From Malania oleifera (Eukaryota > Streptophyta > Magnoliopsida > Santalales > Ximeniaceae): a DNA stretch of 64,000 nucleotides. The DNA is taken from assembly GCF_029873635.1 (NCBI RefSeq), contig NC_080428.1, positions 66,619,101-66,683,100 on the forward strand. The letters are read 5' to 3'. The notes below the pieces were generated by a model. The model made no database searches and was not told where the DNA came from. It worked only from the letters and a program-made list of their open reading frames with translations. The position numbers and the translations under genes are program-made. How positions within the stretch are numbered: the stretch's first letter is position 1; each line of letters starts with the position of its first letter. This document shows positions 36,994 to 48,484 of this stretch, piece after piece.

Positions 36994-37147
36994 AAGAATT
37001 TTGTCCTCGAAATTCGTTAATTACCCATTTACACAACCAAAAAGCTAATTAACCACATTCATACATTTTGACCAATTCAATCATATACATCACCGAATCA
37101 TGCAAAGTTAAATAAAATTGATACACATACTAACATAAAAATATTAC

Positions 37148-38062
37148 CTGGGGGCTTTTAGTGTTGTCCTCCTTAGGTGTACCCAATATATAGACACGAG
37201 CTGGGGCATCGCCATCGCGAGGCACCAGGTTGTTCCTTTAGTTCTGATTCAGAGTTGGTGCATTATTCGGCAGTTCTTGACATTCCCGGGCTATGTGACC
37301 ATGTTTGCCGCATCTAGAGCATACGACACCCCTACTTCGGCATTCTCCCCAACGTTGCTGATTACATATAGGGCAGTGGGGGTGTGACGAATCGCCCTGT
37401 CGTTCCCGATCATTTCTTTCCAACCCCTGATCTGTAGAATCTCTGTCTCCCTTCACGACCCTTATCTGACATTTGTTTGGAAACAAGGAGACGCTGCCCT
37501 TTTTCCTTCATTCTGATGCCTCTGCACCTCTCTGCAGACTCGACTCTGCAATAGTAGCTTTCTCCACTAGTTCTATGAAATCCTGAATCTGCAAACACGG
37601 CAAATGCTCGTGAATCCTCTGATTCAGACCCTTGTCAAGCCACCTCGCCTTTTGGTATTCATTTGGAACCATAGAAGGTGCAAAGCGAGATAATTCTAGA
37701 AATTTAGCAGCATACTGCTGAACAGTGAGGCGCCCCCGTGTCAAGCTAAAAAATTCCTCCATCTTGGCATTTATGGTGGTGGCAAGAAAGTATCAGTCGT
37801 AGAAGACCTACTTGAAATGACCCTAGGTCTATAGGTACTGCTCATTGTTCCTCTAACAGCTTCATTGCATGCCACCACCGTTCATGTAACGACCTGCCAT
37901 TTAACTTGGTTTTTATTTTATTTTATACTATACTATAACAACTATAATGCTTTGATACCAAATTGAATTAAACTCAATCATCAACCTAAACAGTAAGAAG
38001 TGGAAATCAGATGAACACAACCGTATATAATTATATACAATACCAGAGTATTAAAATGTTTC

Positions 38063-38098
<36 letters not shown>

Positions 38099-40192
38099 TG
38101 TTTTCCAAAAAAAAAAAACCCTCAACTGGCTAGGGCTATACAAAAATACTCCCAAAATACTCACTCTACTATCAGGGCAATACTGAGGCCCCTCTATCTA
38201 CGAGCTTGGTCTGTTCGCCTACCTGGATCACCTGAAAAATGTTAAAGTAATGGGATGAGTCAACGCTCAGTAAGACGAAATATGTTGTTACTAGTGTGTG
38301 GCAATTGAGTTACAATACTGTATAATCATGTATCACTGAATCTGTAAAAACAATACCAGTAATATAAACGATCACCTTTTCCCGGTTGCTTATCATATCT
38401 GTACTTTAGGTTTCTACTCAAAATGCTTCTAATGTATATATATATTTTGTCTTTGTAAATTTGTATAAACATAGTAATAACTGAAAACTTCCCTGTGGAT
38501 AATTGTGTGTCATGATTGAACCCCTCATGACAGGGTTGTGCGGCCCGTAGGCGAGATCTACCTTGGCCGGCCAACCAGGAATAAATCACTATACTCCATC
38601 AGTCTAATCAGCCCTCCTCAACCCATATCTGATGGGGAGTCTGTTCACTCGTGGGCTCAATACGATCGACTGTTATACCACGTATTATCTGAATAGGTGG
38701 TTGCACTCTATATACTATATGTAGCTATGGTACCGTGCTCTGTAATCTGTAATGGTCCAAAAGGGTCTGATACTATATAATACATCTCTATATATAATTA
38801 TCTATTTTACCATGATTCTGTAATAACTGTATAAACCATGACGTTGTGATAAACTATATCTGTATCAACTGTATTTCTGAAATGAACTGTAAAATTGTAT
38901 GTCATGGTACTATAAACTGTATCTACATCAACTATATTTCTATAATAAACTATAAATCTGTATAATCATGGTATTCTAAAGATGCTGTAAAACATGTTCA
39001 CCATCTGTATATTCTGTATAACATACTCTGAAAATACTGCAAAACATACTTTTGTATTATATCAATATTCTCAAGCCACACAGTAATTTAAAACATATTA
39101 AATATACTTGATGAACTGTATAATTTCAGTTGTGAATAATAATCTGATAAAATATACATTTCATACAGAAATTCATTCTAATTTGCCTAGCATAGCTTAT
39201 TTCTCTTACTTGTTTCCTGCTAAAAATCCCCTACTATAACGGGTCCAACACTTGCAGGGTTCTCCACTCAACACCCTAAAAATCAAATATCCCAGAACGA
39301 AACATCATTATTTATTTGCCTACATCATTTCCTACAACTTCCAGAAGGCCAAAAATTGACTAAAAGACCTTACCCTGATTCTGGGAAGAAATTCGACTCG
39401 ATCCCACTGATGATCTGCCCTAGCAGACTTGAAGAGAACTCTGCCAGGAGTGTCGTGATGGCCTCAAATCATCGATCCGGTGAACTACGGGGCCGAAATC
39501 GAAGAGAGATGGATATGGAGCCATAGGAGAGAGAGAGAGGAGAGGGTTTCGTTGAGATTTCTGCGTAAGAAAATGAGTTTAGCACTATTTATACTGCGGG
39601 ATTTGTTGATGAGCCAAGTCACCTCGTCGACGAGTCCTGTAGAAAATTTGTCGATGAACCAGCACCCTCGTCGATGAATTTCAGACTTCCAAAAATCCTT
39701 TCTCAGTATCTTCTCGTTGATGAAACAGGACCTCATCGACGAGATTCTGAAGAACCCTCGTCGACGAAGTCGGCTGCCTCATTCTATTACTATTTCCATT
39801 TCCCTCCCCCCCTTTATTATTTAAATATCATTATTGTTTGGGTTGTTACAGTTCAGCTTCTCCGACCAGTTTGAAGGTGGCGAAAAGAACCTTCTGCTCC
39901 TCGGTGCAGTTCAACACTACGAGTATCTTTTCCATCTCTTGCATCTACATCTCAACCATAATCGGGTCAGTGCCACCCTAAAAAAATGAGGGTTTCAGGA
40001 AGGTGAATTGATCAATCATGCAAGCTTAGTGCACTGGTGGGTAGCTTGATCCCCCGAAATCTCATCTTATCTCTTCCCTAACCTGACGAGCTATTCCTCG
40101 TAACAATCAAGAGGTGTCAATCTCATCCCCGATGGAAGTTCCCAATTCGCTTCCTTCTCCTTCATCCTCGCCTTTGCCTCTAGGATCCATCC
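37148..40192 (-). pseudogene. Gag of element G, split by solo LTR E
   Basis: ATG at 40190 (MDPRGKGEDEGEGSE) starts two bases after a 3' splice-like TTCAG. The retrotrans_gag domain is cut by solo LTR E: part 1 (to 39851) includes MEKILVVLNCTEEQKV. Part 2 (37884-37508) includes SLTRGRLTVQQYAAKFLELSRFAPSM and ARWLDKGLNQRIHEHLP. The zinc knuckle CSRCGKHGHIARECQE lies near 37290-37340, preceded by a second Cys-rich stretch (CPICNQQRWGEC). Stops and frame shifts are present. Coding sense ends at PARVYILGTPKEDNTKSPQ, directly followed by a donor-like CAG|GTAATAT (37148/37147). No protease, RT or integrase follows. Confidence 0.82.
37885..39850 (-). repeat. Solo LTR E in the gag of element G
   Basis: On plus from TGTAACGACC to GGGTTGTTACA (1966 bp), with the perfect duplication GTTCA (37880-37884, 39851-39855). 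Read on the minus strand: palindromes 39770-39600, TATA near 39590, donor GT at 39373, AT-rich tandem region 39000-38760, GC-rich module near 38580-38510, acceptor AG at 38233. Confidence 0.9.
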
Positions 40193-42013
40193 CTGAATAT
40201 AAATATATAACAAAGGCAATTTAGAATCTCCATATCTTAATATATTTGACATAATCATAAAACATGAAACCAATTTAATATCCAAATCCTAAATTAAACA
40301 TATGATATCCAATTATCCGTAATCATCTTAACCTTCAAATTCAAATTCCAAATTTCAGTTTCTCTGCTTGGAAACATCACCGTCAAGGGATTTACCGTGG
40401 TTTTCTGAAACCGTCGACTGATTCAGAAAATCACATAAGTTCGTCAAGATATTTCTGCCTCTACGCTACAAAACAAACTTAAACTCTTGTCAATACCTTC
40501 ATCTACACATTCCTACCTTTATTCAACTCAAACCTATGCTCTAGTATTAATCCTCCTAAAGTCTACAAGACCGTTATGCTCTGAAGCTAACTGTAATGCC
40601 CCAAACCCGCCACGTGGGGCTTGGAGTGTTATGAGACCAAACATGCGTCTCTGATACCATTCACGCAACAAAAATAATTAAATAACCTCAAACAAAATAC
40701 CAGAGTTCTATATTTACATCCGCAAACCCATAAAATACAATCTCATTCTTCATATTACAAAATAAAAATAAAATATATTAAACGTAAAACTAAATACATA
40801 TCCGTTCTGTTATCCAACTCACAAAACTAACCCCGCCCTGGAGCTATCTAAGCTCGATCACCTAGAAGACCTAAAAAGATTGATAAATCAACGAGGTGAG
40901 ACACCTCTTAGTAAGGAAGAAATAAGTTACAACAATGTGTGGCTGAAGTGTTTAATATTAAATTACAAAATATACATACGGTTGTATTTCATTACCAATA
41001 GCAGCCAAGAAAAAGAGCTCATAATCGCACCATTGTCAACTTCTCTGTCTCCTAATCACATACAAATAACATAATTATTTTTACTGATAATTTCCGAGAA
41101 TAGAGAAGTCTACTCACTCATTGTAACAACCCGCTTAATTTACTACATAATCAACCCTATTAATTATCATTAACTTAAAACAAAACAAAGTCAACCCGAA
41201 CTTATGGGTAATAGGGACACACCTGTCATACACAGTGGAAACCTAAGCAATAATAGGCATAAAATTCATTCACCAAACCATAAGATACATTATACCAGAG
41301 TTATTTACATTCCACCATACTACTGTATATTTATGTACAATCCTCAAAAACATCAAAAGATAAAACTAGGATCTAATACCAAAAACTAGTTGATCCTAAC
41401 TCAAAACTTACCCTCTTAGCGGGGTAGTAAAAACTGTCTCAACGGCGGCTTCGATCCGCCGATCTTTCTAGGTTCCCTAAAATGGTTTAAGTCACCTCTT
41501 AATAAGGGAAATAAACTAAATATAGTTGTGTGGCAACATGAATATTTACGTTCTATATAAATATATGTCACATGCTTGAAAACACTGATAATATTATAAC
41601 TGAGTAAGCATATAATTTCATAATTCTACTAAATCATACTATATCTAACTGTTCATAAAATCATCTAGTATAACTAATAATTCTGAAATTTACCTAGGAT
41701 GAATAGCTAACTGATGTCATGTATTATCCCCCATGACGGGTTGTGCAGCCCGAAGGCGGGACCCGACAATGGCTGACCGACCAGTGCTGAGTCAAAAATG
41801 TCTATAAGTACGATGGGCCTGCCATACCCTGGTTTAGACTACCATGTGGACGTCTACAACTCTACACTAAAAGCCACATCGACTATCCATCTCACACCCC
41901 TTCTACTGGCAGGGGCAGTTAGCGTAAGTCTGAACTGAACTGAACTGTATAGTTACGGTACCGTGCTCCTAAAACTATCTGAACTATCATTTGGGTTTTG
42001 ATAACATATAGTA

Positions 42014-44347
42014 TGTAAAGACCTGGGAATTTAAATAATTAGTAAATATGATAAATGAAATGGATTAATCAAAAATAATGAAGGAAAAAGGAAAGAAATT
42101 AGAAGCAAAAGCAGGCCTCGTCAACGAACGTCCTGTATTCGTTGACGAGTGTCCTTCTAAGCTTGTCGGCGAAGTCTGCTCCTTGTCGACGAAAAAATCC
42201 CGAGAGAGAATTTTGGAAACCCTGAATTTCGTCGATGATGGTATCTTCTCGTCGACGAAGACTCTACAGTGCCTCGTTGACGAACCCATGTGTCTCGTCG
42301 ACGAAGCCCTGCATATAAAAAGGGTTTTTCTTCATTTTCAGCGTGAAATTCTCGAACTCTCTTTCCTCTCTCTCTCTAAAATGATATCCCAGCCTTCTCT
42401 CTTCGATTTCGATCTGGTTTTGACCCGATTTGACGATCTGGAACCACCACGAGGTTGTAGGATCGTTCTCTTCAAGTTTGTAGGAGTTGATCATTGGTTT
42501 GAGGGGCTTGGGAAACATCCCAAAATCAGGGTAAGTGAGTTATTTTGGGATTTCCTTAACGAATGTTGTTATTTGGAGCCTAGGAAGTAGTAAATAAGTA
42601 TTTTTCTTAAGATTTAAGTTATTTGGAATTTATTTTAATTAAACTAGGATTTTTTGGATTCAGGGTCCAAGTGAATGCAATGGGTATCGATTTAGGGATC
42701 CTGCCAACGTAGTTTGAAGTCAGGTAAGGGGGAAATTTATATATTAAATCAGGTTTTTCATGAATTAAAAAGAATTATGTGTTATTTATGTATATATGTT
42801 TTTTTTATGAGAGTTTAAAATGCCAACCATGAAATTTATGTTTTCTAAGCCTAGGATTGTTTATATAGTTATGTATATGTGAAAGTAAACGAATGAAAGT
42901 GAAAGAGATTTTTTGAGGAATTAAGTAAGAAATGAAATGTATTTTTAGTATATAAATGTTAATTATGGGTTAGCTTATTTTGTAAGAAATGTATATAAAT
43001 TTTACTGTTAAATTATGTGACATGAGATTCTATGCAAATATATGCTAATTGTATGAGATATAGGTTAAGCAAGTAAAGAATTATGAATAACATATGATAT
43101 GGAAAATGTTGCTTGTGTATGTTAAATGCAACCATGTAAATGTAAGACAGCTAAAAGATAGTCATGTTAGCAAATTCTAACGCATTTCTATGTGGACTAA
43201 CAAATGATGGCTAAAGACCAGCTGTAGTATGAAGGAATGAAATGAAAATGTTATGCAATGAAATAACAATGGAATGACCATGAAATGAAATGACAAATGT
43301 GAATGATGTAAATGGGAAAGAGTCACTTAAAGTGAAATGAAATGCAATGTTTAAGTTATGAACATAAACAGATGTGTATGAATGAATAATGACAGAAAGG
43401 AAGAATGTACTATGTTATTAGAAGTAATTACGTATGTAGAACATGTTACTATTAGGCGAGGCAAACTCTCCTCTTAAGGGCTTGTTGAGAAAGGTGAGTG
43501 CTCTAGGAGCTTCAGATGTGGTAGTAGCTATATAACGTGCTAGGGTAGAGGGAATCTACTTGTATGGGCGGGTAGATTTCCCTATCCTTAGGGCATTTGC
43601 CGTAAACTATGGTTGAATGCATGAGTAAGAGATCAAGTTAACACTTGAGGGTTTACTGAGAAATGTGAGTGCCCTGGTATGCTTTAGTTGTGACCTTATG
43701 GTTACCTAAGTATTAGAGCAGAGGGGTGCTACTTGTATGGGCGGGTAATCACCCTTATCCTTAAGTAATCTCGTGGGCTAAATTTCTGTATGTGTTTGAT
43801 TAGGTTCAGAAAATGATTTCAGAGTTATGTTAATGATTTGCAAGTGTTATTAAAATGATATTCATATACCTTATGTTGGCCACACTCTGTTTTAATATGT
43901 ATGTTCCTTTCCTTACTGAGATGTGTCTCACCCGAATATAAATGTTTCTTATTTAGGACATCCTCGAGATCGGGCTTAGGAGCTCGAGGGCATTTTAGCA
44001 TTTTTGAGGACTATATAAGAAAGGGTATATGTTAAGCATATTTTGGGGATGTATATGTTTGTGTTTTATGTCTTTATGTTTTAAGGATGTTGTGAGAGAA
44101 TGGTTGTGAATATATTGAAATGTGTTGGAGATGTATGTGTCTATGGAAAATGCAGGTGATGGATAAATTTTATGGATTTCGAGATAGGATATAGCAAACT
44201 TAGGTATTATGGAATGTTGGTATTATAGAACTATGTTTATGGATATTATGATTATGTTTTCCGCTGCGTATGTTATGGATTATGATTTATCAGGATATTA
44301 TCAGGTATAACGCACCAAACCCGGGTTTTAGGGTTCGAGGTGTTACA
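42014..44347 (+). repeat. 5' LTR of element I
   Basis: From TGTAAAGACCTGGG to GAGGTGTTACA (2334 bp). Palindromes 42118-42300, TATA near 42309 (ATATAAAAAG), donor CAGG|GTAAGT (GT at 42531). The module CTTGTATGGGCGGGTA occurs twice (43570 and 43733), and an acceptor-like TTATTTAG (AG at 43955) follows CTTACTGAGATGTGTCTCACCC. Confidence 0.92.
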
Positions 44348-44350
44348 TTA

Positions 44351-44362
44351 TGGTATCAGAGC
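44351..44362 (+). other. Primer binding site of element I
   Basis: TGGTATCAGAGC, three bases after the LTR end, is complementary to the 3' end of plant initiator-Met tRNA, the usual primer for these elements. Confidence 0.92.
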
Positions 44363-44714
44363 AATGATTTTGGGGATTTTAAAGATTTAGGGATGATTTA
44401 TACCAAAGTATAAGATTAAGTTAGGGTGAAAATAGGAGATAAATAGGTTAGGTATTGAGAAGTAGGTTTGGTGTAGGAAAGTATGAGATTTTGTTTTGTA
44501 ATTTAGAGGCGAAAATACGTCGACGATTTCCTGTGATTTTTCTGAAGTAGTCGACAGCCTCAAAAAAGTCACGGTAAACCTTATATGTTTTTGTTTCTGA
44601 ATTGTGAGACTAGTCCTTTTATGGAGATTTTGGATTTTATTGGATTTAAGTTAATGATTATGATATTTGAAGTTATGATATGGAAATCTTATCTCTTTTC
44701 ATTCCTATTTTTAG

Positions 44715-45708
44715 GATGGATTCTGGAGATGAGAATATAGAGGCTGAAGGAAGAGAGGATTTAGTGATCTCTAGTGAGGAAGAAATAGATACCTCTAAGG
44801 TGCTATGGGGTATCGTTCATCAAGTTAAAGCAGAGATGAAAAAGGATCCAAAAGAACAGAACTGTCCACCTGCAGGACAGGGTTGCATTATTAAAAAGTT
44901 TATGAGGATGAACCCTCCAGCCTTTACAGGAGGACTTGATCGTGGAGCAACAGAGAATTGGGTACAGGAGATAGAGGATATTATGGTCGTACTCAACTGC
45001 ACAGACGAGCAAAAGGTCCGTTATACTGCATTTAAAATGACAAGAGAGGCGAAGCGCTGGTGGCTTTCTGCGAAACTGCTAGAGGATCAGAGGGTCGTAA
45101 AGATAGCTCTTACTTGGGAGAGGTTCAAGGAGCTGTTCTTTGACAAGTATTTTTCTTCACCAATTTGACCCAGGGGGATATGACAGTTGCGGAGTATACG
45201 GCTAAATTTGTGGAATTGTCGCGTTTTGCTCCATTTTTTGTCCCAAATGAAGCAAGGAAGGCCGGGAAATTTGAGAAAGGCCTAAGGCGTAGAATCTACG
45301 AGCTGGTGGTCAGGTTTTAGGTCCAGAGTTTTTCAGAATTAGTTGATAAGGCCTCGGTGTTGGAGAAGAGTATTCAGAGCAGCACTGAGCCTTCAGAGCA
45401 GAAGAAGAGACCTGCAAAATCTAATTTCCAATTTGAGGTCAGTCAGGGATTAGCGAGGAAAGGAAAGGAAGCAATGGGCTCTGTATGCCCGAAGTGTGAT
45501 AAGAGGCATGGGGGCAAATTCTGGTATGGCACTTTGAATTGCTACAGGTGCGGTAAGCCAGGGCACCATTGGAAAGATTGCCGAGAACCCTAGCCTATGG
45601 TAGCTGCTCAGAATCAGGACCGAGGAAAGTAGCAGGTACCACTTGGAAAAGGTGGTCCACCCCGACTGTATACACTTCGAGCTGAGGAGGATGCCATTAG
45701 AGAAGCAG
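44715..45708 (+). pseudogene. Gag of element I
   Basis: ATG at 44716 (MDSGDENIEAEGRED) lies one base after a splice-acceptor-like CTATTTTTAG. The gag domain reads MRMNPPAFTGGLDRG, NWVQEIEDIMVVLNCTDEQKV, AKRWWLSAK and [14 protein letters not shown] frame shift near 45165 moves the homology to the next frame ([20 protein letters not shown]), and a stop occurs near 45318. The zinc knuckle CYRCGKPGHHWKDC is at 45541-45582; a preceding Cys/His stretch (CPKCDKRHGGKFWYG) has lost a Cys. Coding sense ends at RLYTLRAEEDAIREA followed by CAG|GTAAGA (GT at 45709). No protease follows. Confidence 0.85.
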
Positions 45709-45852
45709 GTAAGATATGATTTAATTTAATGAATAATGATTAAATGGTTTATATGATGATATGCATGTTGATTTCTTATGATGGTAGTTAGTAAATGAAT
45801 GTAAGTCATGTAAAAGGATGATTAGATAGTAAAATTTTGAGGACGAAATTTC

Positions 45853-45867
45853 TTAAGGAGGGGAGAA
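45853..45867 (+). other. Polypurine tract of element I
   Basis: TAAGGAGGGGAGAA directly before the 3' LTR start TGTAAT, preceded by GAGGACGAAATTTC. Confidence 0.85.
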
Positions 45868-45873
45868 TGTAAT

Positions 45874-48101
45874 TGTAACGACTCGAAGAATAATGGTATT
45901 TAAATAATAAAAGAAAGGGAAATAGAAACTGGAAATAGAAGGAGGCAATTGACGACGTTGCATTTTGGAAAGGATAAATCCCAAGAATTTTTCAGCTCTT
46001 CGTCGATGAATACAGGGGACTCGTCGACGAGGGTATAACAGGAGCTCGTCGACGAGGATGGGATTCGTCGATGAAAATATAATTGGGCTCGTCGACGAGG
46101 GAATATCGAGGGGATGATTTTGGGGTTTTTGAATTTCGTCAACGAAGAGGAGAGTTTGTCGACGAATTTTGTATTGACCTCGTCGACGAGGTGACGTGGC
46201 TCGTCGACGAAGGCCACAGTTTAAATAGGCCTAAAACTCATTTTGGCCGAAATTTCTTGCGCAACAGCTCTCTCTCTCTCCTAACCTTCGATCCCTCCTC
46301 CTTCTCTTTTCGATTTCAGGCCGAATTTCGCCAGTTCGACGATCTGAAGCCACCATGACCTTCTTGGGAAAGTTCTCTACAAGTTTGCCGGAGCGGATCG
46401 TCGGTGGGACTAAAGTGGGAACCATCTCAAATCCAGGGTAAGATTTTCTACTAAATATTTGGATTTTTGGCAGTTGTAGAAAGTGTTATACGCTTAGAAA
46501 TACTGAATTTTAGTTCTGGGGAATGTTGTTTCTAGGGTGTTGAGTTGGGAACCCTGCGGGTGCGGGATAGATTTTCTTAGGGGCTTTTCAGGAATCAGGT
46601 AAGGGGATAAACTAAGCTAGTACTTTTAAGAAAATGTATGTATATATATAGTATTCGATTTCGGAAAATAAATATATTTATATATGATTTATATATTTGG
46701 GAAAATACTGTTAAAAATGATGGTATGTTAAATATGCGAAAAACTTGTTAGTGTGGCATGAGTAGGATTTGTTATGAAATACTGTTTTCTGGGAATGTGT
46801 TAATAATACGAATTTTTATAATGAAAAACTGGCATATGGGCCGAGATTTTTATATGATTTGCCGGAGTACGGGCTGTGCTATGTGTATGATTTGCCAGCG
46901 TACGAGCTGAGCTATGGATATATTTTACCAGCGTACGGGCCATGCTATGGATGTGATTTGTCAGCGTACGGGCTGTACTATGATATGATTTGTTGGCGTA
47001 CAGGCCGAACTATGGATGTGACTTGCCAGCGTACGGGTTGTGCTATGGTTTGCCGACTTATGGGCCGAGCTATGATAAAATGTGTAATATCGGCGTACGG
47101 GCCGATGATTTTCATGATATATGTATATATGCAAAATGATATGATTGATTTGATAATTAATGATATGAAATATCCATGTATCACAGTTTTTGTATATGTT
47201 ATATGATATCAGAACCTGGTTGGCTTGGTCTATGCTAGCACTTGCACGGTATCGTTGCTATGTATTCATAGTTTTCATGATCATGATATCTCTGTTAACG
47301 CCGCTGTACGGAGTGGTGTGAGATTGAATGGTCGATGTGGTTTTTAAGAAGTTTGTGAGCACCCCTGGTGTACAGACTAGGTCTGACAGACCCATCAGAC
47401 TTACATAATGTACTATTGACTTGGCAGTGGTCGGCCAACCACTGTCAGGTCCCGCCTTCGGGCCACACAACCCAGTCATGTGGGGGTAATATATGACAAC
47501 AGCTAGCTAACCTACCAGGAATGTTTTTGTATTATATTCTATGAGATGAAATATGATTATGAAAATGCAGTATGTTCTGCCATGTTATGATGATATATAT
47601 ATGTTTTCTCAGATATGACATAATAGTAATTAGATATGTTTTTATACAATATATGTATAACACGAAATACTCATGTTGTCACACACTAGTATTAGTTTAT
47701 TTCCCTTACTGAGAGGTGTCTCACCCCAAAATTTTATAAACTTTTCAGGAGCCCCTAATAGGAGAGCGGGTAAAGCCCCGCTGATCTAGTACGGCAGATC
47801 TGCCCTTCCAGAAGGGTAAGTATTTTGATAGGGTCGGATGTATTTTGTGGAAATGGCTCTAAGACATCTTTTTGGGTTGAGTGAAGTGTATATATGTATA
47901 CAGTGATTGTTGGTATTATAATGTATGGTATAATGAGGTGTTTATGATTTATATTTCCTGCTGCATAGGCTTCCGTGATGTATTTCTGATGTATCCCTGG
48001 TACCCACGAGTCCAGGTTGATTATGATCCGCTGAGATTTGTGATATTGATTTTATTATATTTAAAAAATATATATATGGGGAAATTAAGCAAGTCGTGAC
48101 A
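45874..48101 (+). repeat. Solo LTR D
   Basis: From TGTAACGACTCG to AGTCGTGACA (2228 bp), with the perfect duplication GTAAT (45869-45873, 48102-48106). Dense TCGTCGACGA copies 46003-46210, TATA-like TTTAAATAGG near 46220, donor GT at 46438. GCGTACGGGC minisatellite 46840-47110, GC-rich module 47420-47500, acceptor AG at 47747, second donor GT at 47816. This is the deepest level of the nest. Confidence 0.92.
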
Positions 48102-48436
48102 GTAATGACCTGGGAATTTAAATAATTAGAAAATATGATAAATGAAATGGATTAATGGACAATGAAGGAAAAAGGAAAGAAATTAGAAGGAAAAGCAGGC
48201 CTTGTCGATGAATGTCATGTATTCATCAACGAGTGTCCTTCTAAGCTCGTCGATGAAGTCTGCTCCTCGTCGATGAAGAAATCTCGAGAGAGAATTTCGA
48301 AAACCCTGAATTTCGTCAACCATGGTATCTTCTCATCCACAAAGACTTTACAGTGCCTCGTCGACGAACCCACGTGTCTCATCAACGAAGCCCTGCATAT
48401 AAAAAGGGTTTTTCTTCATTTTCAGCATGAAATTCT

Positions 48437-48442
<6 letters not shown>

Positions 48443-48481
<39 letters not shown>
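48443..48481. repeat. (CT)n microsatellite
   Basis: About 19 CT units in the 3' LTR of element I, where the 5' LTR has a short CT run near 42360. Confidence 0.9.

Positions 48482-48484
<3 letters not shown>

Noticed and set aside
42078-42590. 170-codon plus-strand ORF at the start of element I, and similar ORFs at 48162 and 46083
   Set aside because: These lie in LTR promoter/leader sequence. The recurring V-D-E residues come from the TCGTCGACGA repeats, not from a conserved protein.
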